NCBI GenBank assembly: GCA_045654025.1
Contig: JAZOMO010000013.1
Coordinates: 1-57,734 of the forward strand
Direction: 5' to 3'
DNA length: 57,734 bases
DNA from: Scatosoma sp045654025
GTDB taxonomy: Bacteria > Bacillota > Clostridia > Christensenellales > Borkfalkiaceae
Shown: in pieces, positions 26,501 through 35,273 of the stretch
Numbering within the stretch: the stretch's first letter is position 1
Layout: each line of letters starts with the position of its first letter
Notes under the pieces: generated by a model
Told to the model about the DNA's origin: nothing
Databases searched by the model: none
What the model saw: the letters and a program-made list of their open reading frames with translations, nothing else
Translations under genes and position numbers: made by a program

Positions 26501-29500
26501 TTACCACTCCCCGTACAGCTCGATAAACTTTTCACGGGTGATGAGCACTCGTCTTGCCTTCGCGCCCTCGTAGGGAGAAATGTATTCCATGTTTTCCATC
26601 CATTCGATGATTTTGCCTGCTTTGTTGAAGCCGATTGAGCATTTTCTCTGCAACATCGAAATGGACGCCGTCTGCGTTTGAATAACCAGCTTTAACGCCT
26701 CTAAGTATACCGGCTCGACTTCGTCGTAGGACATTTCGCCTCCCTCACCGCCACCGCTACTGCGCGCGTTGTTGATGAAGCTGGTTGCCGCATCGTCGAA
26801 GAAGGCTTCGTTGTTCTCCTTGATGAAGTTGACAATTCTCTGCGAATCGGTCGAGGAGATGAACGGGCTCTGCACACGCACGGGCGTGTTGATTCCCGAA
26901 GCGGTATACACCATATCGCCCTTGCCGAGCAACTTTTGCGCGCCCGACTGGTCGAGGATAACACGGGAGTCAACGTCCGTCGCTACCGTAAAGGCAATAC
27001 GGGTGGGCAGATTGCTCTTGATAACGCCCGTGATGACGTCAATCGAAGGTCGCTGAGTTGCCAAAATCAAATGGATACCCGCCGCGCGCGCTTTCTGCGT
27101 AAGGCTCTGGATTTTGTCTTCCATGTCCTTTTTTGCGTTCAGCATAAGGTCGGCAAGCTCGTCCACGATGATGACGATCTTGGGCAGTTTTTCTTCGCCC
27201 GGCTCAAGGTTAGCGTTGTATTCGTCAATGTTGACGACGTACGTACCCGACAAACTCTTCTTTTGAATGAGGGTGTATCTGCGTTCCATTTCGCCGATCG
27301 CCCACGAGAGAGTCTGCACCGCTTTTTTGCAGTCGCTGATGATTTCATTCACCATCAAGTGAGGCAGACCGTTATAGAGGACGAATTCCGTCTTTTTCGG
27401 GTCAATCAAGATGAGGCGCATCTCATCGGGGGAATATTTCGTAATCAAGCTGATAATCAAGCAACCCAAGAACACTGATTTACCCGAACCCGAAGAACCT
27501 GCAACCAGCAAATGCGTCATCTTACACACGTCGCCGTATACCTTGCGGTTGGCAATATCTTTACCCATAGCAAACACCAGCGAAGTCGGTTTCGCCTTCG
27601 TATAAGCGTCATCAATGAACATACAGCCAAGCTCCACCGTCTGTCTGTTGCGGTTGGGCACTTCGATACTCACTGCGCCGTCTTCGACATTGGGATAGAT
27701 ATTGACGCCCTCTCGGCAAAGCCCCATTGCAATCTCTTGCTCCAAGGAGACGACCTTTCTTGGCGATACGCCACGAGGCAGAACGACGTTGTATCTCGTG
27801 ACCGTAGGCCCAAAGGTAACAGAAGCAATCGTACCGCCGGCAACGTTATAATCTTCCAGAGTTTCGATAATCCTTCTCTTAATATCTTCGACCTCTACCG
27901 CATCCGAATCGGGAAGGTTGTCGTTACAGTTAAAATAATGCAGAGGCACGCGAACGTACGGTTTGCGAATTCTCGGTTTTACGGGAGCAGTCTCTTGCGG
28001 CTGCGCCACGGGCTCTACTACGGGTTCGGTTGAACCTCGCGAAGCTAATCCTACACGCTGCGTAGGTACGTGCGGAAGTGTGGGTTCTTCCTTTTTCTCT
28101 ATCGACACCTCTTCCAAAGGCGTAGATTCCGCCGCAAGAACTTGGGCAGGCGTGTCGAAACGCGATACGCGCGAAGGCGCAGGAGTATCGTCGTATCCAC
28201 GCAGAGCGTACGGGTCGTCCACCCTTGCCGTGCGGCTATCCGTTGCAGGCTGTATCGGCTCTTCCTCAAAAATCGAAGAACGGTCAGCCGCCACCTCGTC
28301 CTCAGTCGTACCATAGGGACGATTGCCGCTTTGCCCGAAAATACGGGGGTTCTGCGGCGAGAAAAGGTCCATATATTCGTGCCGTCTACCGCCACTGCCA
28401 CCGTCCAAAGTCGGCTGTTGCGCCGGCTCAGAAGGTTGGAAGAAAGAAGGCTCTGCCTCTTGCGTGCGAGGGGATTCTACAGCCCCTCTGCGCGTTTCCT
28501 CCGTAGAGGGGTACACGTCCGAATAGCTTCGTCTGCCCGTATCATATTCGGGCAACGAATCATCATAAGTAGATTTTCCTTCGTCCACTCTCCAGTCAGA
28601 GGTGCTCTCCTGCGGGTATGCGTTAGAGCGAGCGCGCGCCTCGCCCCCCCACGTCGGCGTGGACTCGGAGGGAACGTTCAACTCGTAGGGATTTCCGCCC
28701 CTGCCCCCAAGACGGTCGGAGACTTGCTCTCCCACCACCTTTTGCGGACGGACGGAAGAAGTATTTTGCACCGACTGCTGATATTGTTCGGTATAAGATG
28801 AAGAAACGGGTGGCACGTCCATAGCAGAACTACGGCGATGCACGCTGGCATTCCCGTCAAAGATCAGGTTGTCTTGATAATTTTGTCTGGGCGAGCCACT
28901 GAACAGAATCCTGCGGCTTTCCTCAGGAGAAATCGACTGACCAGGGCGCTGCATGGACGTCGCCGCGCCAAAGGGAGAATATCCCGTCGCATGAGGCGCC
29001 TGTTGCGCCGGCTGTTGCGTGGTCGGTTGCGGTTGCTCGGTTGCCGCAGGGTTCGTCTGCGCAGGCTGTACCTGCTGAGCCTGCGGAGCTTGTCCGTTTT
29101 GGTTGGGAAGCGTAAAGCCCGGGCGCTGACGCACCGTGTACGGCATAAACGGCGTGTAGCCGCCCATGCTCTGCGGCGCAACCCCACCCTGCGAATATCC
29201 GGGCATCGGCTGGATTGTAGGCTGACCCGAAGACGGTTCATTCGGGGCGTATTGCTGACCATTCGGAGCGTACTGCTGACCGTTGGGCGCATACTGCTGA
29301 CCATTCGGGTCGTATTGCTGAGGGTTGGGAACGTAAGATTGACCGTTCGGGGCGTACTGCTGAACGTTCGGATCGTATTGCTGAGGGTTTCCATTCGGTT
29401 GAGGCGAAGGCTGCTGACAAGCAGGCTCTTCCTCTTCGCTTGGCGCACCATTCGAAGACTTCTTAAAGCTTTTAGTAACCGACTTCACCGAAACGTACAA

Positions 29501-30091
29501 GCTTAAAAGCGCCAGAGTAGATAAAATCACCAGAGCGCCAACGTCCGTCGCAACGCTCACCAACAGATAGACAATCAATGCACCAAACCAACCAGCAATC
29601 GTCGTCGCAGGGAATTTTTCACCCGATTGAAAACAAGCAGACAGGTATCCTTCCTGCGGCAATTGCCAAAAGTAATAGGTTTGTATCGTATGTATTGCCA
29701 GCGCCGTCAATATCGAAGTGATGATAAAAAAGATGAGAACCTTACGTCTTTTAAACAGCCTTTTCCCTATAAAGCCCATCACGCAATTGTAGACGGCAAG
29801 CCCCGTCAAGGGATATGCCATATACCCAAATGCGCCCAGCAAAAGAGCATGAATATATCCACCGGGCTCCATGAACACGGCAGTATCCGTCAGTAGTATG
29901 ACAAAAGCAAGGATGGAAAACATCGCAAAAACAGCGCAAACGCTCTCTCTCGTCATGACAGAATTCGTACGCTCCGGTTTTTTTCCTTTCAAATTATTAT
30001 TTGCATCATTTGGTGAATCCTGCAACGTTTGCCGCTTGGATTCCTGTGCAGGCCGAGTGCCCGAAAGTTTTCTCTCGTTCTTCTTCGCCAA
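26501..30091 (-). CDS. ftsK: DNA translocase FtsK/SpoIIIE
   Basis: A 1196-residue hexameric motor that clears chromosomal DNA from the septum. A basic N-terminus is followed by about four membrane helices (residues 48-200). Then comes a very long Gln/Pro/Ser-rich linker (about 205-700) that starts with seven heptads of type QQYAPNG. The motor has Walker A VAGSSGSGKSVFLG and Walker B IVIIVDELADLML. The C-terminal gamma winged-helix ends the protein (ISMLQRKCSIGFNKAGKII). The linker is far longer than the roughly 100 residues of B. subtilis SpoIIIE. It has its own promoter. Confidence 0.96.
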   Translation of the reverse strand: MAKKNERKLSGTRPAQESKRQTLQDSPNDANNNLKGKKPERTNSVMTRESVCAVFAMFSILAFVILLTDTAVFMEPGGYIHALLLGAFGYMAYPLTGLAVYNCVMGFIGKRLFKRRKVLIFFIITSILTALAIHTIQTYYFWQLPQEGYLSACFQSGEKFPATTIAGWFGALIVYLLVSVATDVGALVILSTLALLSLYVSVKSVTKSFKKSSNGAPSEEEEPACQQPSPQPNGNPQQYDPNVQQYAPNGQSYVPNPQQYDPNGQQYAPNGQQYAPNGQQYAPNEPSSGQPTIQPMPGYSQGGVAPQSMGGYTPFMPYTVRQRPGFTLPNQNGQAPQAQQVQPAQTNPAATEQPQPTTQQPAQQAPHATGYSPFGAATSMQRPGQSISPEESRRILFSGSPRQNYQDNLIFDGNASVHRRSSAMDVPPVSSSYTEQYQQSVQNTSSVRPQKVVGEQVSDRLGGRGGNPYELNVPSESTPTWGGEARARSNAYPQESTSDWRVDEGKSTYDDSLPEYDTGRRSYSDVYPSTEETRRGAVESPRTQEAEPSFFQPSEPAQQPTLDGGSGGRRHEYMDLFSPQNPRIFGQSGNRPYGTTEDEVAADRSSIFEEEPIQPATDSRTARVDDPYALRGYDDTPAPSRVSRFDTPAQVLAAESTPLEEVSIEKKEEPTLPHVPTQRVGLASRGSTEPVVEPVAQPQETAPVKPRIRKPYVRVPLHYFNCNDNLPDSDAVEVEDIKRRIIETLEDYNVAGGTIASVTFGPTVTRYNVVLPRGVSPRKVVSLEQEIAMGLCREGVNIYPNVEDGAVSIEVPNRNRQTVELGCMFIDDAYTKAKPTSLVFAMGKDIANRKVYGDVCKMTHLLVAGSSGSGKSVFLGCLIISLITKYSPDEMRLILIDPKKTEFVLYNGLPHLMVNEIISDCKKAVQTLSWAIGEMERRYTLIQKKSLSGTYVVNIDEYNANLEPGEEKLPKIVIIVDELADLMLNAKKDMEDKIQSLTQKARAAGIHLILATQRPSIDVITGVIKSNLPTRIAFTVATDVDSRVILDQSGAQKLLGKGDMVYTASGINTPVRVQSPFISSTDSQRIVNFIKENNEAFFDDAATSFINNARSSGGGEGGEMSYDEVEPVYLEALKLVIQTQTASISMLQRKCSIGFNKAGKIIEWMENMEYISPYEGAKARRVLITREKFIELYGEW
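29237..29383 (-). repeat. Seven 21-base repeats encoding QQYxPNx heptads in the FtsK linker
   Basis: Seven consecutive seven-codon units cover FtsK residues 237-285. Units 5 and 6 are QQYAPNG, while the others vary at positions 2, 4 and 7. The array is exactly 147 bases, so length changes by whole units would keep frame. Confidence 0.9.
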
Positions 30092-30132
30092 AATCGCACC
30101 TCCTGAAATGTCCTTTAACTTATACTTAAGTT

Positions 30133-30161
30133 ATTATACCATTTTTTTTTACAATTATCAA
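30133..30161 (-). promoter_or_regulatory. Promoter of the ftsK operon
   Basis: TTGATA, 17-base spacer, TATAAT on the minus strand. The predicted start is about 35 bases before the ftsK start codon, right after the murC terminator. Confidence 0.8.
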
Positions 30162-30172
30162 TAGTATAACGC

Positions 30173-30224
30173 AAAAAAAACGGCAGAAATCGCGAATTTT
30201 TTTGATTTTTTCGCCCTCTGCCGT
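30173..30224 (-). terminator. Intrinsic terminator of murC
   Basis: Outer stem of seven pairs (ACGGCAG with CTGCCGT on the minus strand) with an inner GCGA/TCGC pairing and a long A+T-rich loop, followed by eight T. Confidence 0.75.
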
Positions 30225-30257
30225 CTATTCAATTGTGTTTTTCTCCAGCACTGCCGA

Positions 30258-31580
30258 TTATCTCGGCTGACTGATTAAATATTTCGCAAGGTAATAGATG
30301 TCCCCTGCGCCCAAAAATAAAATTATATCCCCCTCGACTGCCGTTCGATTCAGCCACGTGCGTAACGCCGACAAATTATCGGCGTACAAGCAAGTCCCCA
30401 CCCTTTCAGCAAGCGTTCTTCCGTCGCCTTCCTCGTCGTATTCTTCCCGTGCCGGGAAGGTCTTGTAGATGAGCAGATCGTCCAACCCACGTAAAACCTC
30501 TACGAATTCGTCAAGCAGGCTCTTCGTCCGAGAATAGGTATGCGGCTGAAAGACGACGTACAATTTCCCCTTTTTCATGCGCAATGCCGTCTGCACCGCC
30601 GAAACAATCTCCTTGGGGTGATGGGCGTAGTCGCAGACCACTTCCGCGCCCTTATAATTGCCCATGCGTTCAAAGCGGCGCTTTACGCCCGAAAAGCTCT
30701 CCAGCCCACGCTTGATTTCCTCCACGGAAAAGCCATAGCACCTCGCGGCGGCAAAAGCAGCCAAAGCGTTGTAGACGTTGTGTCTGCCTGCCACCCGCAA
30801 TCGGATTTTACATACGTCCACGCCATATTCTCGCACGGTGAAGGAGTACCGCTCCTTTTCGCGTCGCAAGTTAACCGCACGGTAATTAGCTCCTTTTTCG
30901 TAAATGGAAAAGCTGACGGCGTTTTGCACCTCTGACGCCGCCTCGTCGTCCAAACAAACCACCGACGTCTTTGCGCCGTGGCAATATTGCAAAAAGGTTT
31001 CTTTCAGCTCCTCTATCCCGTTGTAGCATTCCAAATGATCCTTGTCAACGTTTAGTAAAATCGCCGTTTCCGCGGGGATCTTTAATAAATTCTTCTTATA
31101 TTCACACGCCTCGGTGATAAAATAGTCGTTTCCCGTATAGTGAAAGTTTTGAAAACGCAAATCCTCGCCGCCGATATGGGCACAAAACGCCAGACCTGCT
31201 GCAGAAAAGACGTGAGCGCACATCGCCGTGCAAGTCGTCTTTCCGTGACTGCCTGCAACGGACAACACGTGGGAAAAGCCGCCACAAATTTCACGCAATA
31301 ATTCTGCGCGAGAATATACCGTCTTCCCCATTTCCTTCGCGGCAAGTAGTTCTCTGTTTCTTTTAGAAACAGCGTCCGTATAGACAACGACGTCGGCAGT
31401 CATTAGTTGATCACCCACGACGTCTTCCCCGACGATGATTTTCACCCCCATTTCCCTAAGAAAACAAACCTGCTCGCCACAGACAAGATCACTGCCTGCG
31501 ACAAAATTACCTCTGAGGAGTAGATACCGCGCCAGAGCCGACATAGAGATACCGCCTATGCCTATAAAGTAATATTTCAT
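30258..31580 (-). CDS. murC: UDP-N-acetylmuramate-L-alanine ligase
   Basis: About 440 residues from ATG 31580 (MKYYFIGIGGISMSALARYL); in-frame starts further upstream lie over the promoter region. It adds L-Ala to UDP-MurNAc in the cytoplasm. The ATP loop is AGSHGKTTCTAM. HHPKEIVSAV and VFQPHTYSRTKSL are standard MurC segments. Here it lies after ftsZ, as a separate unit with terminators on both sides, instead of inside the dcw operon. Confidence 0.95.
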   Translation of the reverse strand: MKYYFIGIGGISMSALARYLLLRGNFVAGSDLVCGEQVCFLREMGVKIIVGEDVVGDQLMTADVVVYTDAVSKRNRELLAAKEMGKTVYSRAELLREICGGFSHVLSVAGSHGKTTCTAMCAHVFSAAGLAFCAHIGGEDLRFQNFHYTGNDYFITEACEYKKNLLKIPAETAILLNVDKDHLECYNGIEELKETFLQYCHGAKTSVVCLDDEAASEVQNAVSFSIYEKGANYRAVNLRREKERYSFTVREYGVDVCKIRLRVAGRHNVYNALAAFAAARCYGFSVEEIKRGLESFSGVKRRFERMGNYKGAEVVCDYAHHPKEIVSAVQTALRMKKGKLYVVFQPHTYSRTKSLLDEFVEVLRGLDDLLIYKTFPAREEYDEEGDGRTLAERVGTCLYADNLSALRTWLNRTAVEGDIILFLGAGDIYYLAKYLISQPR

Positions 31581-31635
31581 ACCACTATTTTCGCCCGTTC
31601 TTTCCATACAATATGTATATGAGCCATAAGCTATA

Positions 31636-31644
31636 ATTATAACA
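31636..31644 (-). promoter_or_regulatory. Extended -10 promoter of murC
   Basis: Minus strand reads TGTTATAAT, an extended -10 element with a perfect TATAAT. It sits in the T-rich tail of the ftsZ terminator. No good -35 is visible. The predicted leader is about 50 bases. Confidence 0.45.
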
Positions 31645-31646
31645 AA

Positions 31647-31673
31647 ACCCCGTTGCCTTTTTTGCAACGGGGT
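31647..31673 (-). terminator. Intrinsic terminator of ftsZ
   Basis: Ten perfect pairs (ACCCCGTTGC with GCAACGGGGT), seven-base loop, then TTTGTTAT on the minus strand. Confidence 0.85.
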
Positions 31674-31690
31674 GTAAAATATTTCGAGAA

Positions 31691-33148
31691 TTATTTGTCT
31701 TCTTTCTTCGTTTGACGAATGAACAAGTCCAAGAATTTGCGAGGACGTTTTTTCTCTTTCTTTTCCACTACTTCCTTTTCGGAAATCGGATCGCCCGGTT
31801 CGAAGGAAGTAGCCTCTTGCGGTTTTTCCTCCGTCGCCGCTACCTCTGCCGATACAGCAGGGTCCACTGCTTCACCGTAGGGTGCGCCGTAAGGCTGACC
31901 GTAAGGAGCTTGCGCCCCAGCCGCAGGTGCATACCCCTGACCGTATCCGTAGGGTGCGCCGTAAGGCTGACCGTACGCAGGTTGCGCGCCGTACTCGCCA
32001 CGAGCATACGCTTCCGCCGCCATTTTCTCACCGTAGGTGCGGTCAATCTTGTCCGATAACGTGAACGCTCGACGGGCCGCAGAAATAGGATCTTCATTTG
32101 TCGCCGCAGGCTGACCGCCTGAAAATCCGGTGGCGATGATAACAACCTCGACCTCATCAGACATCTTCTCGTCAATGCACGCGCCGAAGATAACGTTCGC
32201 CGAATAGTCGATGACTCCCTTAACCAAGTCCGCCGCAAGGCAAACCTCGTCCAAAGACAGGTCTTTGCCACCGACAACATTCAAAATAACCGAATTTGCA
32301 CCCTCGATGGTCGTATTAAGCAAGGGACTGCAAACCGCGCAACGAACGGCGTCCGAAATACGCTTTTCGCCCTTTGCTACGCCAATACCCATGTGCGCCA
32401 CACCACGTCCTTTCAAGGTCGTGCGTACGTCCGCAAAGTCCAAGTTGATAAGCGCAGGGTTGACAATCAACTCCGCAATACCACGGATACCCTGACGAAG
32501 TACCTCGTCTGCAACCTTTAACGCCTCCTCAAAGGAAGTACCCTTAGGAACGACCTCACGGATTTTGTCGTTGGGAATGGTGATGATGGAGTCAACGCAT
32601 TTTCTCAGCTCCTCAATCCCCGCCAAAGCGTTGTCCATTCTACGCTTTGCCTCGAACGCAAACGGCAAAGTGACCACCGCTACCGTCAAAATCTTCATCT
32701 CTTTTGCGATGCGCGCAATCACGGGCGCTGCGCCCGTACCCGTACCACCGCCCATACCCGCGGTAATGAATAAGAGGTCGGTGTCCTTCAAAGCGTTTTG
32801 GATTTCCGCTTTGTTCTCTTCCGCCGCATCTTTACCGACGTTGGGGTCTGCGCCTGCGCCCAAGCCCTTCGTCAGCTGTACGCCGATTTGAATACGCTTG
32901 CTCGCCTTAGAGCGCGCCAACGCTTGGTTATCCGTGTTCACTACGATATATTCCGCGCTACGAAGCCCCGATTCAATCAGACGGTCTACCGCGTTATTGC
33001 CTGCGCCGCCGACACCGATTACCTTAATCTTTGCAACGCCAGAGAGGTTGTTGGCTACCTGCGCCGCAAACGGAGAAGAGTTGTACTGCGTTTCAAGCTG
33101 TTCTTCACCATAGTAGCCGTAAGCTTCGTTTTCGTTATAGTTCATCAT
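31691..33148 (-). CDS. ftsZ: Cell division protein FtsZ
   Basis: A 485-residue tubulin-like GTPase forming the division ring. It has an N-terminal extension of about 38 residues rich in Tyr/Glu/Asn. The core starts KIKVIGVGGAGNNAV and carries the GTP loop GMGGGTGTGAAP. Residues about 385-440 form a Tyr/Gly/Pro/Gln-rich spacer with YGQPYGAPYG twice. An acidic then basic tail ends RKFLDLFIRQTKKEDK, which probably serves as the partner-binding C-terminal peptide although it differs from the usual DIPxFLR type. The start overlaps the ftsA stop (ATGA). Confidence 0.97.
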   Translation of the reverse strand: MMNYNENEAYGYYGEEQLETQYNSSPFAAQVANNLSGVAKIKVIGVGGAGNNAVDRLIESGLRSAEYIVVNTDNQALARSKASKRIQIGVQLTKGLGAGADPNVGKDAAEENKAEIQNALKDTDLLFITAGMGGGTGTGAAPVIARIAKEMKILTVAVVTLPFAFEAKRRMDNALAGIEELRKCVDSIITIPNDKIREVVPKGTSFEEALKVADEVLRQGIRGIAELIVNPALINLDFADVRTTLKGRGVAHMGIGVAKGEKRISDAVRCAVCSPLLNTTIEGANSVILNVVGGKDLSLDEVCLAADLVKGVIDYSANVIFGACIDEKMSDEVEVVIIATGFSGGQPAATNEDPISAARRAFTLSDKIDRTYGEKMAAEAYARGEYGAQPAYGQPYGAPYGYGQGYAPAAGAQAPYGQPYGAPYGEAVDPAVSAEVAATEEKPQEATSFEPGDPISEKEVVEKKEKKRPRKFLDLFIRQTKKEDK

Positions 33149-34314
33149 CTTCTTTTTCCTCCAAAAAGTCTATAAGGGGATTTCTTTTGTTGGTTCGTTA
33201 TCGCCATCGACAAGAGCGCCAAACGCGAGGATTGCGACGGGCGATCGTTATACGCAAGGTCGGGAGAGAGAATTTTTACGGAGCGTTCTAACCGCCTGGA
33301 CATATGGTCAGCAATACCCATGATTGCGCCCACGCCCTCACCCGTGATCCACAGAGTGTTGTTGGGCATCACGACGTCTTTGTCCTTGTAGCGTTCGTCC
33401 AAGAAACGGTTTACGTGGTCGCACAGCTGGTCAACCCCATATTCGATTACGTCGTTGATCTGCGCAACAGGAATGGAAACGCCCTCATCGTTCGTCCAAG
33501 GCTGATCCTTGTGATCATCCCCCACCGCAATGTTTGCACAGGCGAGAATGCTCTCCGCGACGTCCGGTTCAACCCCAAAGCGTTTCGTCAGATAATAGAT
33601 AATTTCCGCCACGCCGCCCGTGAACGATTTTTCGTGCACCGTACCGTTGCCGTAAACAACCGAAACGGTAGCGGTCAGGTAGCCTACGTCCAAGAGGACT
33701 GCGTAGCCCGCGCGCTCCTTCTTCGGCAACAGATATACCGCTTCCGCAAGCATCGTAGGCAGAAAGACGATTTCCGTAAAGCCAAAGGCTTTCAACGCCC
33801 TTTCGACCGCAGCGCAATAGTTTTCATCCGCGAAATAATAGCACAGTCCACCGCGCAAGGAGGTAGACGGCGTACCGTATAACTCCTCTTCAGAATAGTA
33901 TTTGTTGGTGTTGCCGATGGCAAAGTACATCGCAGAGTGGTGAATATGTCTGCCCTCTTCCGACAGCACGTTCAAGCCGCAATCGTACAACGTTTCGATG
34001 TCCGTAGCAGATACCTTATGCCGCTTGGAGAAGGGCAAGTTCTGACCCACCGTCCGCAACCGAAGGAAGGGCGACGGCGTACCCACGTAAATTTTTTGCA
34101 GCTTGCCTTTGTAGGTTTTCAGCACCGGGGCAACCGCCGCGCGTACCGCTTCTTCAAAAGCCGCTTCGTCCAAAAAGCCCTGCGCCGAATACCCCTCGTA
34201 TTCCTCCGTATGTTCTCCGCATACAACCAAAGAAGAATTGAAGCCCCTTGTACCGATTAGAAAAGTCAGTTCAAACGAGCGCACGTCCAGCAAAGCTACT
34301 CTTTCGTTTCTCAT
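33145..34314 (-). CDS. ftsA: Cell division protein FtsA, divergent
   Basis: A 389-residue actin-like protein that tethers FtsZ to the membrane. The nucleotide-binding segments are weakly conserved: VALLDVRSFELTFLIGT, AVLLDVGYLTATVSVVYGNG and LWITGEGVGAIMGI. Position before ftsZ with a four-base overlap supports the name. The C-terminus is short and basic (SPYRLFGGKRR), so the membrane-targeting helix is minimal. It starts a two-gene unit with a perfect-consensus promoter. Confidence 0.85.
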   Translation of the reverse strand: MRNERVALLDVRSFELTFLIGTRGFNSSLVVCGEHTEEYEGYSAQGFLDEAAFEEAVRAAVAPVLKTYKGKLQKIYVGTPSPFLRLRTVGQNLPFSKRHKVSATDIETLYDCGLNVLSEEGRHIHHSAMYFAIGNTNKYYSEEELYGTPSTSLRGGLCYYFADENYCAAVERALKAFGFTEIVFLPTMLAEAVYLLPKKERAGYAVLLDVGYLTATVSVVYGNGTVHEKSFTGGVAEIIYYLTKRFGVEPDVAESILACANIAVGDDHKDQPWTNDEGVSIPVAQINDVIEYGVDQLCDHVNRFLDERYKDKDVVMPNNTLWITGEGVGAIMGIADHMSRRLERSVKILSPDLAYNDRPSQSSRLALLSMAITNQQKKSPYRLFGGKRR

Positions 34315-34369
34315 CCTTTGTTCTTCCGCCTTTCCCCACGCCTACCGCGTAGAAAGTATTATTAATGTT

Positions 34370-34398
34370 ATTATATAACATTTTCCTATTTTTGTCAA
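34370..34398 (-). promoter_or_regulatory. Perfect sigma-A promoter of ftsAZ
   Basis: TTGACA, 17-base spacer, TATAAT on the minus strand, matching consensus at all 12 positions. The predicted start is about 49 bases before ftsA. Confidence 0.9.
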
Positions 34399-34432
34399 TA
34401 GCACAAGTATAATTTTTTTTGTAATTTATAAG

Positions 34433-34459
34433 AAAAAAAACACGCCGAAGCGTGTTTTT
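34433..34459 (-). terminator. Intrinsic terminator of the mraZ-divIB operon
   Basis: A ten-bp stem capped by a TTCG tetraloop on the minus strand, followed by eight T. It starts three bases after the divIB stop. It separates ftsAZ from the upstream wall genes. Confidence 0.9.
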
Positions 34460-34461
34460 AA

Positions 34462-35235
34462 TCAATCCAAAAGGTTCGGTTGATATTTAATGAGAACTTC
34501 CGTACCTTCCAAGGATTCTGTGACGTGCAAAAATCCCGTCAAACGCTGCTCATCCTCCATCGAAAGGTAGGCTTCCGTCAGCGCCACCCCTTTCTCTTCC
34601 GTCAAAAGGTGTGCGTTCACCAGACAAATCTTTACCCCCTCTCGCATACAGAGGAAAATCCTACCCTCACCCTCTACGTCATCGAATTCAATCTGCTTGA
34701 TATTGCTACGCACGCCATTCAAACGTTCTGCCATCAGCGCACAGATTTTCATGGTTTCCTCAAAGCCTGCGCCCTCGACTGTATCTCCGACACTGCCGGA
34801 AGGGAGCGCGCCCGTGATAATGACGTTGGGCTTTCCATCGATTCGGTTATTGGAGTCCGCGCGAACGTCCAGTATCGTACCAGCCTCAGAAAGAATGTAG
34901 TACTCTTCCCCCGACTGCACGGCGAATACCTCCATATCCTCCGTCGCCTCAACCACCAAGAGGTTTGGATAGCGTTTTTCAAACTTCGTCAAGCGGAAGT
35001 ACGGATATTTTTCAATCACTTCTTTCGCCAAAGTATCCTCTGCAAAAATCGAACTTTCTCCCGTGTACGCCGCCTGCAATTCTACCTGCATTGCAGAGGC
35101 TTCTGCCTTCGCCGCCTCTGAAAACATCTTTGCATCCAGCACTACGCCGTCCACGCGATAGACGTTCGCCACGCCGATAAACGCCGCAGAGAGAAAGGCT
35201 ATCACCGTGAGTATAATCACCAAAATCTTTTTCAT
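34462..35235 (-). CDS. divIB: Cell division protein DivIB/FtsQ
   Basis: A 257-residue protein with one N-terminal membrane helix (ILVIILTVIAFLSAAFIGVA) and an extracellular part. A POTRA-like region is suggested by TLAKEVIEKYPYFRLTKFEK and YPNLLVVEATED. A beta domain follows (EEYYILSEAGTILDVRAD). It would bridge FtsL/DivIC and the septal synthase. The similarity is mainly structural; the position between murA and ftsA supports the call. Confidence 0.82.
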   Translation of the reverse strand: MKKILVIILTVIAFLSAAFIGVANVYRVDGVVLDAKMFSEAAKAEASAMQVELQAAYTGESSIFAEDTLAKEVIEKYPYFRLTKFEKRYPNLLVVEATEDMEVFAVQSGEEYYILSEAGTILDVRADSNNRIDGKPNVIITGALPSGSVGDTVEGAGFEETMKICALMAERLNGVRSNIKQIEFDDVEGEGRIFLCMREGVKICLVNAHLLTEEKGVALTEAYLSMEDEQRLTGFLHVTESLEGTEVLIKYQPNLLD

Positions 35236-35273
35236 TCGTAATCAAATCCTTTTTTGTCTTTATCGGTAAAGAA

